From a bacterium (lineage in GTDB: Bacteria > Patescibacteria > Paceibacteria > UBA9973 > UBA6065), in the NCBI GenBank assembly GCA_030680695.1, contig JAUXUT010000073.1:1-6061 (forward strand): 6,061 nt of DNA, read 5' to 3'. A model generated the notes under the pieces. That model did not search any database. It had not been told where the DNA came from and saw nothing but the letters and a program-made list of their open reading frames with translations. Of this stretch, positions 1-5,802 are shown piece after piece (positions within the stretch are counted from its first letter, which is position 1; each line of letters starts with the position of its first letter). The position numbers were made by a program, and so were the translations under genes.

Positions 1-118
1 ATTTTGACCTTTCCCCGACGGAATCGGCAAGAGTACCATCTGGCGCAGGGGCAATCCTAAAAAAGCCTTGCGGCGTTGCGTCTTTGCGTTAAGGTTTGGC
101 ATCTTTGCCTTCTACACA
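1..118. other. Left-edge sequence with no recognised gene; generic GCG-rich intergenic repeat
   Basis: No gene is recognised here. One + frame is open from the window edge to a TAA at 58-60 and could be the last 19 residues of an upstream protein, but nothing in it identifies a family. Bases ~66-98 read CTTGCGGCGTTGCGTCTTT followed by GCGTTAAGG. This resembles a short dispersed intergenic repeat of the TTTGCGTCTTTGCGTTAA type that I associate with many environmental genomes; that association is from memory. The frame is also open into the toxin remnant that follows, but the residues encoded before ~119 do not look like a toxin. Confidence 0.3.
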
Positions 119-283
119 ATTTTAGATTTGGAATTGCTGGGATTAACAGTTCAGTCTGTTTTGCTTGTCTTTCAATTGCGCGCCATTGATAAACAAAGAA
201 TCACAAGAAAGATCGGTCATCTTGAAAATGATTTGATCGAAAAAGTAAATCAAGAGATGAAAGATTTATTGGGGTTGGGCTGA
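119..283 (+). pseudogene. 3' remnant of a MazF/PemK-family toxin (endoribonuclease) gene
   Basis: The last ~50 codons before the TGA at 281-283 read like the C-terminus of a MazF/PemK/ChpA toxin: a GLTVQSVLLVFQLRAIDK-type strand, then a basic RxxRKIG turn, then a final amphipathic helix ending near LLGL. In intact family members (about 105-120 residues) this segment follows an N-terminal SH3-like barrel carrying the RNA-binding and catalytic residues. None of that barrel is visible upstream: the sequence before ~119 is unrelated and no antitoxin gene lies in front. A TTG at 68 opens the same frame (71 codons) with no convincing ribosome binding site. I therefore call it a 5'-truncated, inactive relic. 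MazF toxins cleave mRNA at short motifs; this piece should not. Confidence 0.65.
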
Positions 284-413
284 CTGTCGTTTTTTTGCCG
301 AATGCGTAAGCGCCGATGATTTACGGTACGAACACGACATCACGCTCGGCGAGATTTGCAATACGCTGAGAGGCGTGTGGGGTGACGCAAAGCGTGTGGC
401 GCAGGGGTTTTAG
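261..413 (+). pseudogene. Possible C-terminal remnant of an acyl-CoA (methylmalonyl-CoA type) mutase
   Basis: A frame open from 261 to the TAG at 411-413 encodes about 50 residues with no start codon or ribosome binding site. Its second half contains ITLGEICNTLRGVWGD. This resembles the ending of the catalytic chain of methylmalonyl-CoA-type mutases, where a TxGEI(C/S)xxLRxVxGE helix closes the substrate-binding domain. An upstream AECVSA would match the preceding helix. The rest of the gene (over 500 residues in intact members) is absent. The frame overlaps the end of the toxin remnant, so the two relics were joined by rearrangement. The family match is from memory on a short stretch, so it is tentative; it could be chance coding. 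Confidence 0.3.
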
Positions 414-422
414 GATTGAAGA

Positions 423-428
423 TATAAT
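423..428 (+). promoter_or_regulatory. Candidate -10 box for the R-M operon
   Basis: A perfect TATAAT stands 57 bp upstream of the hsdM start codon, in the only AT-rich non-coding stretch before the operon. No convincing -35 hexamer is present at 15-19 bp spacing (that stretch is GGCGCAGGGG-like), and there is no extended -10 TG. It would be an activator-dependent or weak sigma-70-type promoter if real. It is the best candidate for driving hsdM and everything co-transcribed with it. Confidence 0.4.
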
Positions 429-473
429 CATTTCAACAAGCGGATTAGAAAAGATTTTTCAAATATGATTGCT

Positions 474-477
474 GGAG
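474..477 (+). promoter_or_regulatory. Ribosome binding site of hsdM
   Basis: GGAG, with 7 nt to the ATG at 485, fixes the hsdM start. There is no other start codon with a comparable site nearby, and the protein then begins at the usual HsdM N-terminal position. Confidence 0.8.
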
Positions 478-484
478 TAGGTTA

Positions 485-2098
485 ATGCCTGAAAACAACG
501 AACTCGAAAAAACCTTATGGGCAGCAGCGGACAAAATGCGCTCCAACATGGACGCGGCGGAATATAAGCACGTTGTTTTGGGCTTGATCTTTCTCAAGTA
601 CATTTCTGATGCTTTCAATGATATGCACGCCCAACTGTTGGAAGGCAAAGGCGATTTTGAAGACGCAAACCCCGAAGACCCCGATGAGTACCTTGCCTAC
701 AATATTTTCTTCGTGCCTGAAAAAGCACGCTGGCAATTTTTACAGGACAACGCCAAACAGCCAAAGATCGGAAAATTCATTGATGACGCGATGGACGCGA
801 TTGAGAAAATCAATCCTTCGCTCAAAGGTATTCTGCCAAAAATCTACGCTGACCCTGAACTAAACAAGCAACGCCTCGGTGAATTGATAGACCTGCTCGG
901 CACCATCGGCTTCAATCAGGATGGACATAAAGCAAAAGACTTGCTCGGTAGAGTGTACGAATACTTCCTGGGACAATTCGCGGATGCGGAAGGCAAAAAA
1001 GGCGGACAGTTCTACACGCCCGAAAGTATCGTGAAGTTGTTGGTGGAAATGCTCGAACCCTACAATGGACGCGTGTATGACGGCTGCTGTGGCAGTGGTG
1101 GGATGTTTGTGCAGAGTGAAAAGTTTGTCTTGAACCATCAAGGCAATATCAAGGACTTATCCATCTTTGGGCAGGAATCGAACCCTACCACCCTGCGCCT
1201 TGCCAGGATGAACCTTGCCATTCGCGGCATTGACGCCCAACTCGAACTCGGCGACACCTTCCTAAATGACAAACATCCCGACCTGAAAGCGGACTTCATT
1301 CTTGCCAACCCCCCATTCAACATCAGTGATTGGAGCGGCGAGCAACTGCGCGATGATGTGCGTTGGAAATATGGCGTGCCGCCTACAGGCAACGCCAATT
1401 ATGCATGGTTACAGCACTTTATTCACAAACTCAGCCCAAATGGGACAGCGGGGATTGTGCTTGCCAACGGAAGCATGAACAGCAATTCAGGCGGAGAAGG
1501 TGAAATACGCAAGAATATGATCGAAGCAGGCGTAATTGACTGCATGGTGGCTTTGCCTTCACAACTGTTTTACAACACCATGATTCCCGCCTGTTTGTGG
1601 TTCCTGGCTCGCAATAAAACCAATCACAAGTTTCGCAATCGTTCAAATGAAATTCTTTTTATTGACGCCCGTAAACTCGGTGAAATGACCAATCGCCGCA
1701 ATCGAAAACTAACTGAGGCGGATATTGCCCTTGTTGCCAGTACGTATCACAACTGGCGGAATAAAGACCCTAAAGGTCTTCCCCGCCATGAAGACTCGCC
1801 CATCAAGCAGAGTGACAAAGTTAGTTTTGCGCCAGACTCAAGCAAGAGACCTTTAGGGTCTGTTTATCAAGATATAGCAGGCTTCTGCAAGGCTGCCACA
1901 ATGGATGAAGTGCGCGCTAATAATTATGTCCTCATGCCTGGGCGTTATGTGGGAGCGGAAGAAGTTGAGGATGACGGAATTCCTTTTGATGAAAAGATGA
2001 ACGCGCTGACTACCAAACTTGCCGAGCAGTTTACCAAAGGCGCGGAGTTGGAGAAGACGATACGCCAGAACTTGAAAGGAATTGGCTATGAATTCTAA
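485..2098 (+). CDS. hsdM: Type I R-M system DNA methyltransferase subunit HsdM (N6-adenine)
   Basis: This is the modification subunit of a type I R-M enzyme. Two HsdM plus one HsdS transfer a methyl group from S-adenosylmethionine to the N6 of adenine in the HsdS-specified site. The HsdM N-terminal helical domain covers about residues 5-160 (it starts LEKTLWAAADKMRSNMD and contains FLKYISDAF). The N6-Mtase domain opens with GGQFYTP (173-179). Motif I is DGCCGSGG (199-206), with Gly200 where most relatives have Pro. The catalytic motif IV is NPPF (275-278). The C-terminal part has GFCKAAT and the YVLMPGRYVG signature (481-490). The start ATG has GGAG 7 nt upstream. The protein is about 30 residues longer than I expect for this subfamily, explained by a palindromic element insertion encoding residues ~428-459, in frame. 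The gene overlaps the next ORF by 11 bp. Function is very likely intact, since the insert lies in a surface linker (inference). Confidence 0.97.
   Translation: MPENNELEKTLWAAADKMRSNMDAAEYKHVVLGLIFLKYISDAFNDMHAQLLEGKGDFEDANPEDPDEYLAYNIFFVPEKARWQFLQDNAKQPKIGKFIDDAMDAIEKINPSLKGILPKIYADPELNKQRLGELIDLLGTIGFNQDGHKAKDLLGRVYEYFLGQFADAEGKKGGQFYTPESIVKLLVEMLEPYNGRVYDGCCGSGGMFVQSEKFVLNHQGNIKDLSIFGQESNPTTLRLARMNLAIRGIDAQLELGDTFLNDKHPDLKADFILANPPFNISDWSGEQLRDDVRWKYGVPPTGNANYAWLQHFIHKLSPNGTAGIVLANGSMNSNSGGEGEIRKNMIEAGVIDCMVALPSQLFYNTMIPACLWFLARNKTNHKFRNRSNEILFIDARKLGEMTNRRNRKLTEADIALVASTYHNWRNKDPKGLPRHEDSPIKQSDKVSFAPDSSKRPLGSVYQDIAGFCKAATMDEVRANNYVLMPGRYVGAEEVEDDGIPFDEKMNALTTKLAEQFTKGAELEKTIRQNLKGIGYEF
1765..1861 (+). 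repeat. 97-bp palindromic element (copy 1) inserted in frame inside hsdM
   Basis: A perfect 15-bp inverted repeat bounds the element: AGACCCTAAAGGTCT at 1765-1779 and its reverse complement AGACCTTTAGGGTCT at 1847-1861, with a 67-nt middle. Each arm is itself nearly palindromic (AGACC...GGTCT). A copy with the same outer arm and almost the same length lies at 5698-5793, and a lone arm at 6020-6034. Just inside the left arm, TCCCCGCC matches the other copies when oriented alike (TCCCTGCC, CTCCCGCC); the middles otherwise differ. Within hsdM it adds about 32 codons with no stop, between the NWRN helix end and YQDIAGFCK. No clear target-site duplication is seen. It behaves like a MITE/REP-type element, comparable in style to Rickettsia palindromic elements that sit in genes in frame. 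Confidence 0.85.
2082..2096 (+). repeat. 15-bp direct repeat, left copy (hsdM end / small-ORF start)
   Basis: TTGGCTATGAATTCT occurs here and again, identical, at 2303-2317. Each copy spans an ATG start codon: the small ORF here and hsdS there. The two copies are 221 bp apart and bracket the small ORF exactly. Collapsing the repeat would remove the small ORF while leaving hsdM ending at the same residue (TTC then TGA instead of TAA) and hsdS with its start. Confidence 0.9.
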
Positions 2099-2297
2099 AT
2101 ATCCCGCAAACGACTACGATGACCGCATTGCCGTTTACGAAACGCTCACCGAAGCCCGCGAGCAGTTTGGTGAGAATTATGATTCTTTTGTTTTTCAATT
2201 GACCCGCGAACAGATAGAAGCCTTGCTTCAAGGTAAAGTGGTGGCGTTTGATATTCGCGGGCGCGAATATGCGGGCTTTTTGAAGTTGGCGGAATAA
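2088..2297 (+). CDS. Small unknown protein (69 aa) between hsdM and hsdS
   Basis: I do not recognise the family. The chosen ATG has AAGGA 7 nt upstream and overlaps the hsdM stop by 11 bp, so translation is probably coupled; an in-frame TTG at 2082 is a less likely start. The 69 residues are acidic and soluble, with no signal peptide or membrane segment. A likely helix (residues ~17-27, TLTEAREQFGE) is followed by FVFQLTREQIEALLQGK and then VVAFDIRGREYAGFLKL, suggesting a compact alpha/beta fold with a C-terminal beta hairpin. Codon use looks like that of hsdM, which supports real coding. It stops 11 bp before the hsdS ATG. The position suggests an R-M accessory or regulator, but nothing in the sequence shows a function. 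The gene is bounded by a 15-bp direct repeat, so it may be a cassette added between two standard genes. Confidence 0.7.
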   Translation: MNSKYPANDYDDRIAVYETLTEAREQFGENYDSFVFQLTREQIEALLQGKVVAFDIRGREYAGFLKLAE

Positions 2298-2302
2298 AGG
2301 GG

Positions 2303-2317
2303 TTGGCTATGAATTCT
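2303..2317 (+). repeat. 15-bp direct repeat, right copy (hsdS start)
   Basis: This is identical to 2082-2096 (TTGGCTATGAATTCT) and spans the hsdS ATG at 2309. As a result the small ORF and HsdS share the N-terminal residues MNS. Confidence 0.9.
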
Positions 2318-3487
2318 GATGAATGGAAGAAACTTAAAGTTGAGGATGTTGCAGAAGTAGTTGGAGGAGGCACGCCATCTACTAGCAATTCTGATTATTG
2401 GGGTGATGAAATACCTTGGCTAACGCCAAGAGATTTATCAAATTATCCTGAAAGATTTATCGCGAAAGGGGAAAGAAGTATTTCCAAAAAAGGATTGCAA
2501 AATTCAAGCGCAAGGTTGATTCCAAAGGGATCTGTTCTTCTTACGTCTCGTGCGCCGATTGGGTATTTGGCGATTGCTAAAAATGAAGTTTGTACTAATC
2601 AAGGATTCAAAAGTTTTGTTGTTGACGAAAATAAAGCACACAATGAGTTTGTTTTTTACCTATTAAAACATAATGTTGAATTGCTTAAATCGCTTGGCAC
2701 AGGCACAACATTTGCAGAAATATCAGCAACAACACTTAGAAATCTTGAATTTGAATTCCCTCCTCTCCCGACCCAACGCCGTATTGCGGGCATTCTGTCC
2801 GCGCTGGATGAGAAGATCGAACTCAACCGTCAAACCAACGCCACGCTGGAAGCTATGGGACAGTCCATTTTTAGGGAATGGTTTCTTGATAACGAAGATG
2901 TGGTTAATTGGGATGTCGTACCTTTGCCAGAAATCATTAATCTCAACCTCACCCGCACTTTAAAGAAAGGCTCAATTGCTCCTTATCTCGATATGGCAAA
3001 TATGCCAACGCAAGGACACAGGGCAATTGAATGGCGAGACCGTCCCTTTGGTTCAGGGACAAAATTCGTGAATGGCGACACGTTACTGGCAAGAATTACA
3101 CCTTGCTTGGAAAACGGCAAAACTGCCTTTGTTGATTTTCTGGAAGATGGTCAAGTTGGTTGGGGTTCAACTGAGTATATTGTTTTTAGTCCCAAACCAC
3201 CTTTGCCACCTGAATATGGGTATTATCTTGCCAGAACCGAAGAAGTAAGAAATCATGCCATCCAAAACATGATTGGCACAAGTGGACGACAACGAGCCTC
3301 TGCTTCGTGTTTTGACAGCTTCATGATTTCAGTCCCACCTGCTGAACTTGCAGCACGGTTTGGTGAGGTTGCGAGGTCACTTATGGCTGAAATCAAGGCG
3401 AATGATGAAGAGTCCCGAACTTTGGCAAGTATCCGCGAGGTACTCTTGCCGAAGTTAATGAATGGTGAGTTTGACTTGGAGGAATAA
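2309..3487 (+). CDS. hsdS: Type I R-M specificity subunit HsdS
   Basis: HsdS reads the bipartite DNA target for both methylation and restriction. The 392 residues show the usual two-half layout. TRD1 spans ~1-150, with VGGGTPSTS (18-26), YWGDEIPWLTP (30-40) and LTSRAPIGYLAIA (78-90). The central conserved region is ~151-195 (PPLPTQRRIAGILSALDEKI, then the helix to SIFREWF). TRD2 is ~200-343, including FGSGTKFVNGDTLLARITPCLENGK. The distal conserved region is ~343-385 (helix ending TLASIREVLLPKLMNGE). The ATG at 2309 is chosen because AAGGGG ends 6 nt upstream; a TTG at 2303 would lie on top of that site. The TRD1 codons are clearly more AT-rich than the conserved regions, a mosaic pattern expected from TRD exchange. 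The target sequence cannot be read from the protein. Full length, no frameshift; its stop abuts the next ATG. Confidence 0.95.
   Translation: MNSDEWKKLKVEDVAEVVGGGTPSTSNSDYWGDEIPWLTPRDLSNYPERFIAKGERSISKKGLQNSSARLIPKGSVLLTSRAPIGYLAIAKNEVCTNQGFKSFVVDENKAHNEFVFYLLKHNVELLKSLGTGTTFAEISATTLRNLEFEFPPLPTQRRIAGILSALDEKIELNRQTNATLEAMGQSIFREWFLDNEDVVNWDVVPLPEIINLNLTRTLKKGSIAPYLDMANMPTQGHRAIEWRDRPFGSGTKFVNGDTLLARITPCLENGKTAFVDFLEDGQVGWGSTEYIVFSPKPPLPPEYGYYLARTEEVRNHAIQNMIGTSGRQRASASCFDSFMISVPPAELAARFGEVARSLMAEIKANDEESRTLASIREVLLPKLMNGEFDLEE
3478..3482 (+). promoter_or_regulatory. Strong ribosome binding site of the PIN gene inside the end of hsdS
   Basis: GGAGG lies within the last codons of hsdS, 5 nt before the ATG at 3488. 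The hsdS TAA (3485-3487) touches that ATG. This is the strongest ribosome binding site in the operon and indicates that the PIN nuclease is made together with HsdS. Confidence 0.85.
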
Positions 3488-5650
3488 ATGAATAATCACC
3501 AACATGTACCTGCAAAGATACACAATTTCAGTCTAGCATTTCAACAGATGTGTAGCATGGTGGCAATAGGACAAACCAAAAGCCAAGATGAAACTTTGCG
3601 TGAGTTAGTTCTTCAGACCTTGGTACTTCTCCCCGAAGAAAAAATTTCAAACGAGCGTGATCTCACTAAAATATTCAATACATTATTTGGCTTACAAATT
3701 GCTGATCATGAAATCAAGTTTGCGATTGAACGGCTTATATCAGAAGAAGTGATAGTGCCTTCAGGGACAGGCTCGCTACTCTTAAGTGAGCCTATAGCAA
3801 AGGCAGTAAGGGTAAATATTGACACTGCTACTGCGCTTGAAGGCAGAGTTAGAGATGGGTGGTCAGAGGAATTGAATACGAATTACCCTGAATTGTCTTT
3901 TACAGATAGCTGGCTAGCACTTCGCAATTATTTGGCTGGCGCATTTTTAAGGCATGGCATTCAAGCAGTCGCATTATTAGATTCATCTTTTGAAATGGAT
4001 CATATCCATTCACAAAGCTTAACCGAACTACTGAATAGTGCTGTGAAAGATATTCCAAGCGAGCTGCGATTAAACACAAAACGTGCCATTTCCAACTTTG
4101 TTGCCGCAACGGGACATTACCCAGAGAGATCCAAATACATCGCTCAGCTTGCTGATGGTGCTTTTAACTACTTTTCACTTGCCACTGACCCGAAAGTAGC
4201 AGAAAAGATTAGACAAAACCTTAATCCAATAACATTATTTCTTGACACTAATTTTCTTTTTGGAATTTTAGGTCTGACTATCAACCCACAGGTTGCTGTT
4301 TCAGAAGAATTGATTCGAGCTATCCATCAATATAAATTTCCATTCTCGCTGAAACGACACAAAAAAACACAAGATGAACTACTTTCAACCGTGACAAAAT
4401 ATGAAGGTGATTTGTCTCAACGGCATTGGTCAAAAAATATTAGCCGTGCAGCAATAACATCTAGGTTTCTAAGTGGCGTAGAAGTAAAATATCACCAAGC
4501 TTATATAGAGACTGGAATTGATGTTCAATCTTTCTTTCGACCTTACCACCATGCCGATGTTCTGCTAAACGAAAGAGCAATTGATAGTTACGATGAAAAA
4601 AACATTGACGACCAATCTCAGCAAAGAATTGCTACTCTCATTGCTGATTATGAAGACTTTCTAAAAGCTAAGGGTAGAGATAAACCATACAAAACAATAG
4701 ACCATGACATGACAGTTTTAGACGTGGCGCGTCAATTAAGAGGAAATGCCAAATCGACCTTGGAGGCTGGAGCATTAGTTCTCACTTGTGACTACAGTTT
4801 ATACGCATTTGATTGGGAAATAAGCAAGAAACAAGGGGTAGAGCCATGCACAGTTCTGCCTAACTTGCTTTGGCAAGTTCTCCGCCCCCTAATCCCGTCA
4901 GATGAAAATTTTAGCCAAGCATTTGCACAAACATTCGCAATACCCGAGTTCCGAACTATTAGTAGCGGCTCTGCTGCAGCCTGCTCAAAAATGATAAGCA
5001 TTATGGCTGGATACAAAGATTTTCCAGAAGAAACTGCCGCACGTATGCTGTCTAATGACATTCTGATTGACCAATTGAGAAAAGCCCAAAGCGATGAGGA
5101 GTTTCAAAGTTTTGTGGACGCTGCAATTGTTAATGAAAACGCTCAACTTATAGGCGAAAATACAATGCTTGTAAAAAAGTATGAAGTAGAAAAAATAGAG
5201 AAGAATGAAATCAGCAGACAATTAGCAGACACAACTGCAATGGCAAGGCAGCAAGAAGAGTATATTTTTACTGAAAAAGAACGGAGAGTTCAAGCCGAGA
5301 AAAATGCTACGCAAGAAAGAGAAGAAAGACAAAAAGCCGAGAAACAGGCTAAAGACGAGAAGGATAAAAGAACACAAGCTGAAGAAAAATTAAGTCTTAC
5401 ATTTGCAATCGTAAAGGCGGTTTTATTCGGCGTTCTCGCCATTAGTTTGTTTGAATTACTGGTTTATAAGCTGCCTTGGAGTTGGCTTAAAACTCATCCC
5501 AATAGTTATGGATTGCAAGGTTCTTTTGGCATCTTATTACTGGCGCTTGGGTTTGCTTTATTTATCTCAAAATGGCGAAAATATATTTGGATTCCAATAG
5601 TGTTACCAATTGGCTTAATAGTTTTGCAATTGCTTGGTGGACCAAATTAG
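3488..5650 (+). CDS. PIN-domain putative nuclease with coiled coil and three C-terminal membrane helices, embedded in the R-M operon
   Basis: I do not know a named gene for this 720-residue protein. Residues ~30-110 look like a winged-helix-type region (several helices, then EEVIVPSGTGSLLLS as a wing), followed by a helical stretch to ~245. A PIN-type metal-dependent nuclease domain spans ~248-460. Strand 1 is ITLFLDTNFLFGIL with Asp253; Glu297 lies in KKTQDELL; Asp405/Asp407 lie in IDHDMTVLDVA; Asp435 lies in ALVLTCDYSL. This is the full acidic set expected of an active PIN fold, which usually cuts RNA. A ~100-residue insertion lies between Glu297 and Asp407. Residues ~555-636 are a Lys/Glu/Gln-rich coiled coil. 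Hydrophobic helices fall at ~638-660, ~677-694 and ~699-716, so the nuclease is predicted to be cytoplasmic and anchored to the inner membrane. A strong GGAGG ends 5 nt before the ATG, within the end of hsdS, so translation is coupled. The gene looks more AT-rich than hsdM, suggesting separate origin. A defence-effector role is inferred from position. Confidence 0.85.
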   Translation: MNNHQHVPAKIHNFSLAFQQMCSMVAIGQTKSQDETLRELVLQTLVLLPEEKISNERDLTKIFNTLFGLQIADHEIKFAIERLISEEVIVPSGTGSLLLSEPIAKAVRVNIDTATALEGRVRDGWSEELNTNYPELSFTDSWLALRNYLAGAFLRHGIQAVALLDSSFEMDHIHSQSLTELLNSAVKDIPSELRLNTKRAISNFVAATGHYPERSKYIAQLADGAFNYFSLATDPKVAEKIRQNLNPITLFLDTNFLFGILGLTINPQVAVSEELIRAIHQYKFPFSLKRHKKTQDELLSTVTKYEGDLSQRHWSKNISRAAITSRFLSGVEVKYHQAYIETGIDVQSFFRPYHHADVLLNERAIDSYDEKNIDDQSQQRIATLIADYEDFLKAKGRDKPYKTIDHDMTVLDVARQLRGNAKSTLEAGALVLTCDYSLYAFDWEISKKQGVEPCTVLPNLLWQVLRPLIPSDENFSQAFAQTFAIPEFRTISSGSAAACSKMISIMAGYKDFPEETAARMLSNDILIDQLRKAQSDEEFQSFVDAAIVNENAQLIGENTMLVKKYEVEKIEKNEISRQLADTTAMARQQEEYIFTEKERRVQAEKNATQEREERQKAEKQAKDEKDKRTQAEEKLSLTFAIVKAVLFGVLAISLFELLVYKLPWSWLKTHPNSYGLQGSFGILLLALGFALFISKWRKYIWIPIVLPIGLIVLQLLGGPN

Positions 5651-5697
5651 ATGTCTATATTTGCTGAATCTGAAATCGAACAAATCGCCCTGGCAAG
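5651..5697 (+). pseudogene. hsdR: 5' fragment of hsdR (type I restriction subunit), interrupted by a mobile element
   Basis: An ATG directly follows the TAG of the PIN gene, with GGTGGA 9 nt upstream. The first residues, MSIFAESEIEQIALA, match the start of many type I HsdR proteins, where an (F/I)xESxxExxAL helix opens the N-terminal nuclease domain before a LGY motif. At 5698 the palindromic element begins; the frame continues as DPKGFF-type element sequence and stops at TAG 5786-5788 (45 codons in all). No HsdR nuclease or helicase motifs are present up to the window end, where a transposase gene has taken over. HsdR supplies ATP-driven translocation and cleavage, so this allele should lack restriction unless the gene restarts past the window. 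The match rests on ~15 residues plus position after hsdS in a type I operon. Confidence 0.7.
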
Positions 5698-5793
5698 AGA
5701 CCCTAAAGGTTTCTTTCGTTATCGCTCGTCATGTCGGGCAAAGGGGTCTTGCATAACGAGACGAAACTCAGGCAGGGAAAACCTTTAGGGTCT
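5698..5793 (-). repeat. 96-bp palindromic element (copy 2) between the hsdR start and the transposase gene
   Basis: A perfect 15-bp inverted repeat bounds it: AGACCCTAAAGGTTT at 5698-5712 and AAACCTTTAGGGTCT at 5779-5793. The length is within 1 bp of the copy in hsdM and the arms differ from it by one base. Read on the - strand, the bases inside the first arm (TCCCTGCC) match the copy in hsdM (TCCCCGCC), so this copy is in the opposite orientation; the middles are otherwise largely different. It ends 9 bp before the transposase ATG, at the site where a REP-like substrate would flank its transposase. When transcribed it can fold into a long hairpin that could also block read-through from the R-M operon. 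Confidence 0.85.
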
Positions 5794-5802
5794 AAAACCA
5801 CC

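Noticed and set aside
68..283. A full 71-aa gene starting at TTG 68
   Set aside because: There is no ribosome binding site, the first ~17 residues come from a generic intergenic repeat, and the rest is only the tail of a MazF-type toxin.
41..407. 11-bp direct repeat TGGCGCAGGGG at 41-51 and 397-407 as a possible target duplication around the toxin remnant
   Set aside because: It is short and GC-rich with no extended similarity, and no element with ends lies between the copies.
860..1398. Minus-strand open frames within hsdM (860-1141 and 1138-1398), and similar frames opposite hsdS and the PIN gene
   Set aside because: They lie opposite strongly conserved coding sequence, show no recognisable motifs and have no ribosome binding sites.
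5651..5788. A 45-aa stand-alone small protein after the PIN gene
   Set aside because: The first ~15 residues look like an HsdR N-terminus and the remainder is palindromic-element sequence, so it is better read as a broken hsdR.
5698..5793. The hairpin-forming element as a simple Rho-independent terminator
   Set aside because: The arms are 15 bp with a 66-nt middle and no T-tract, and the same unit occurs inside hsdM, so it is a mobile element; any terminator effect would be secondary.
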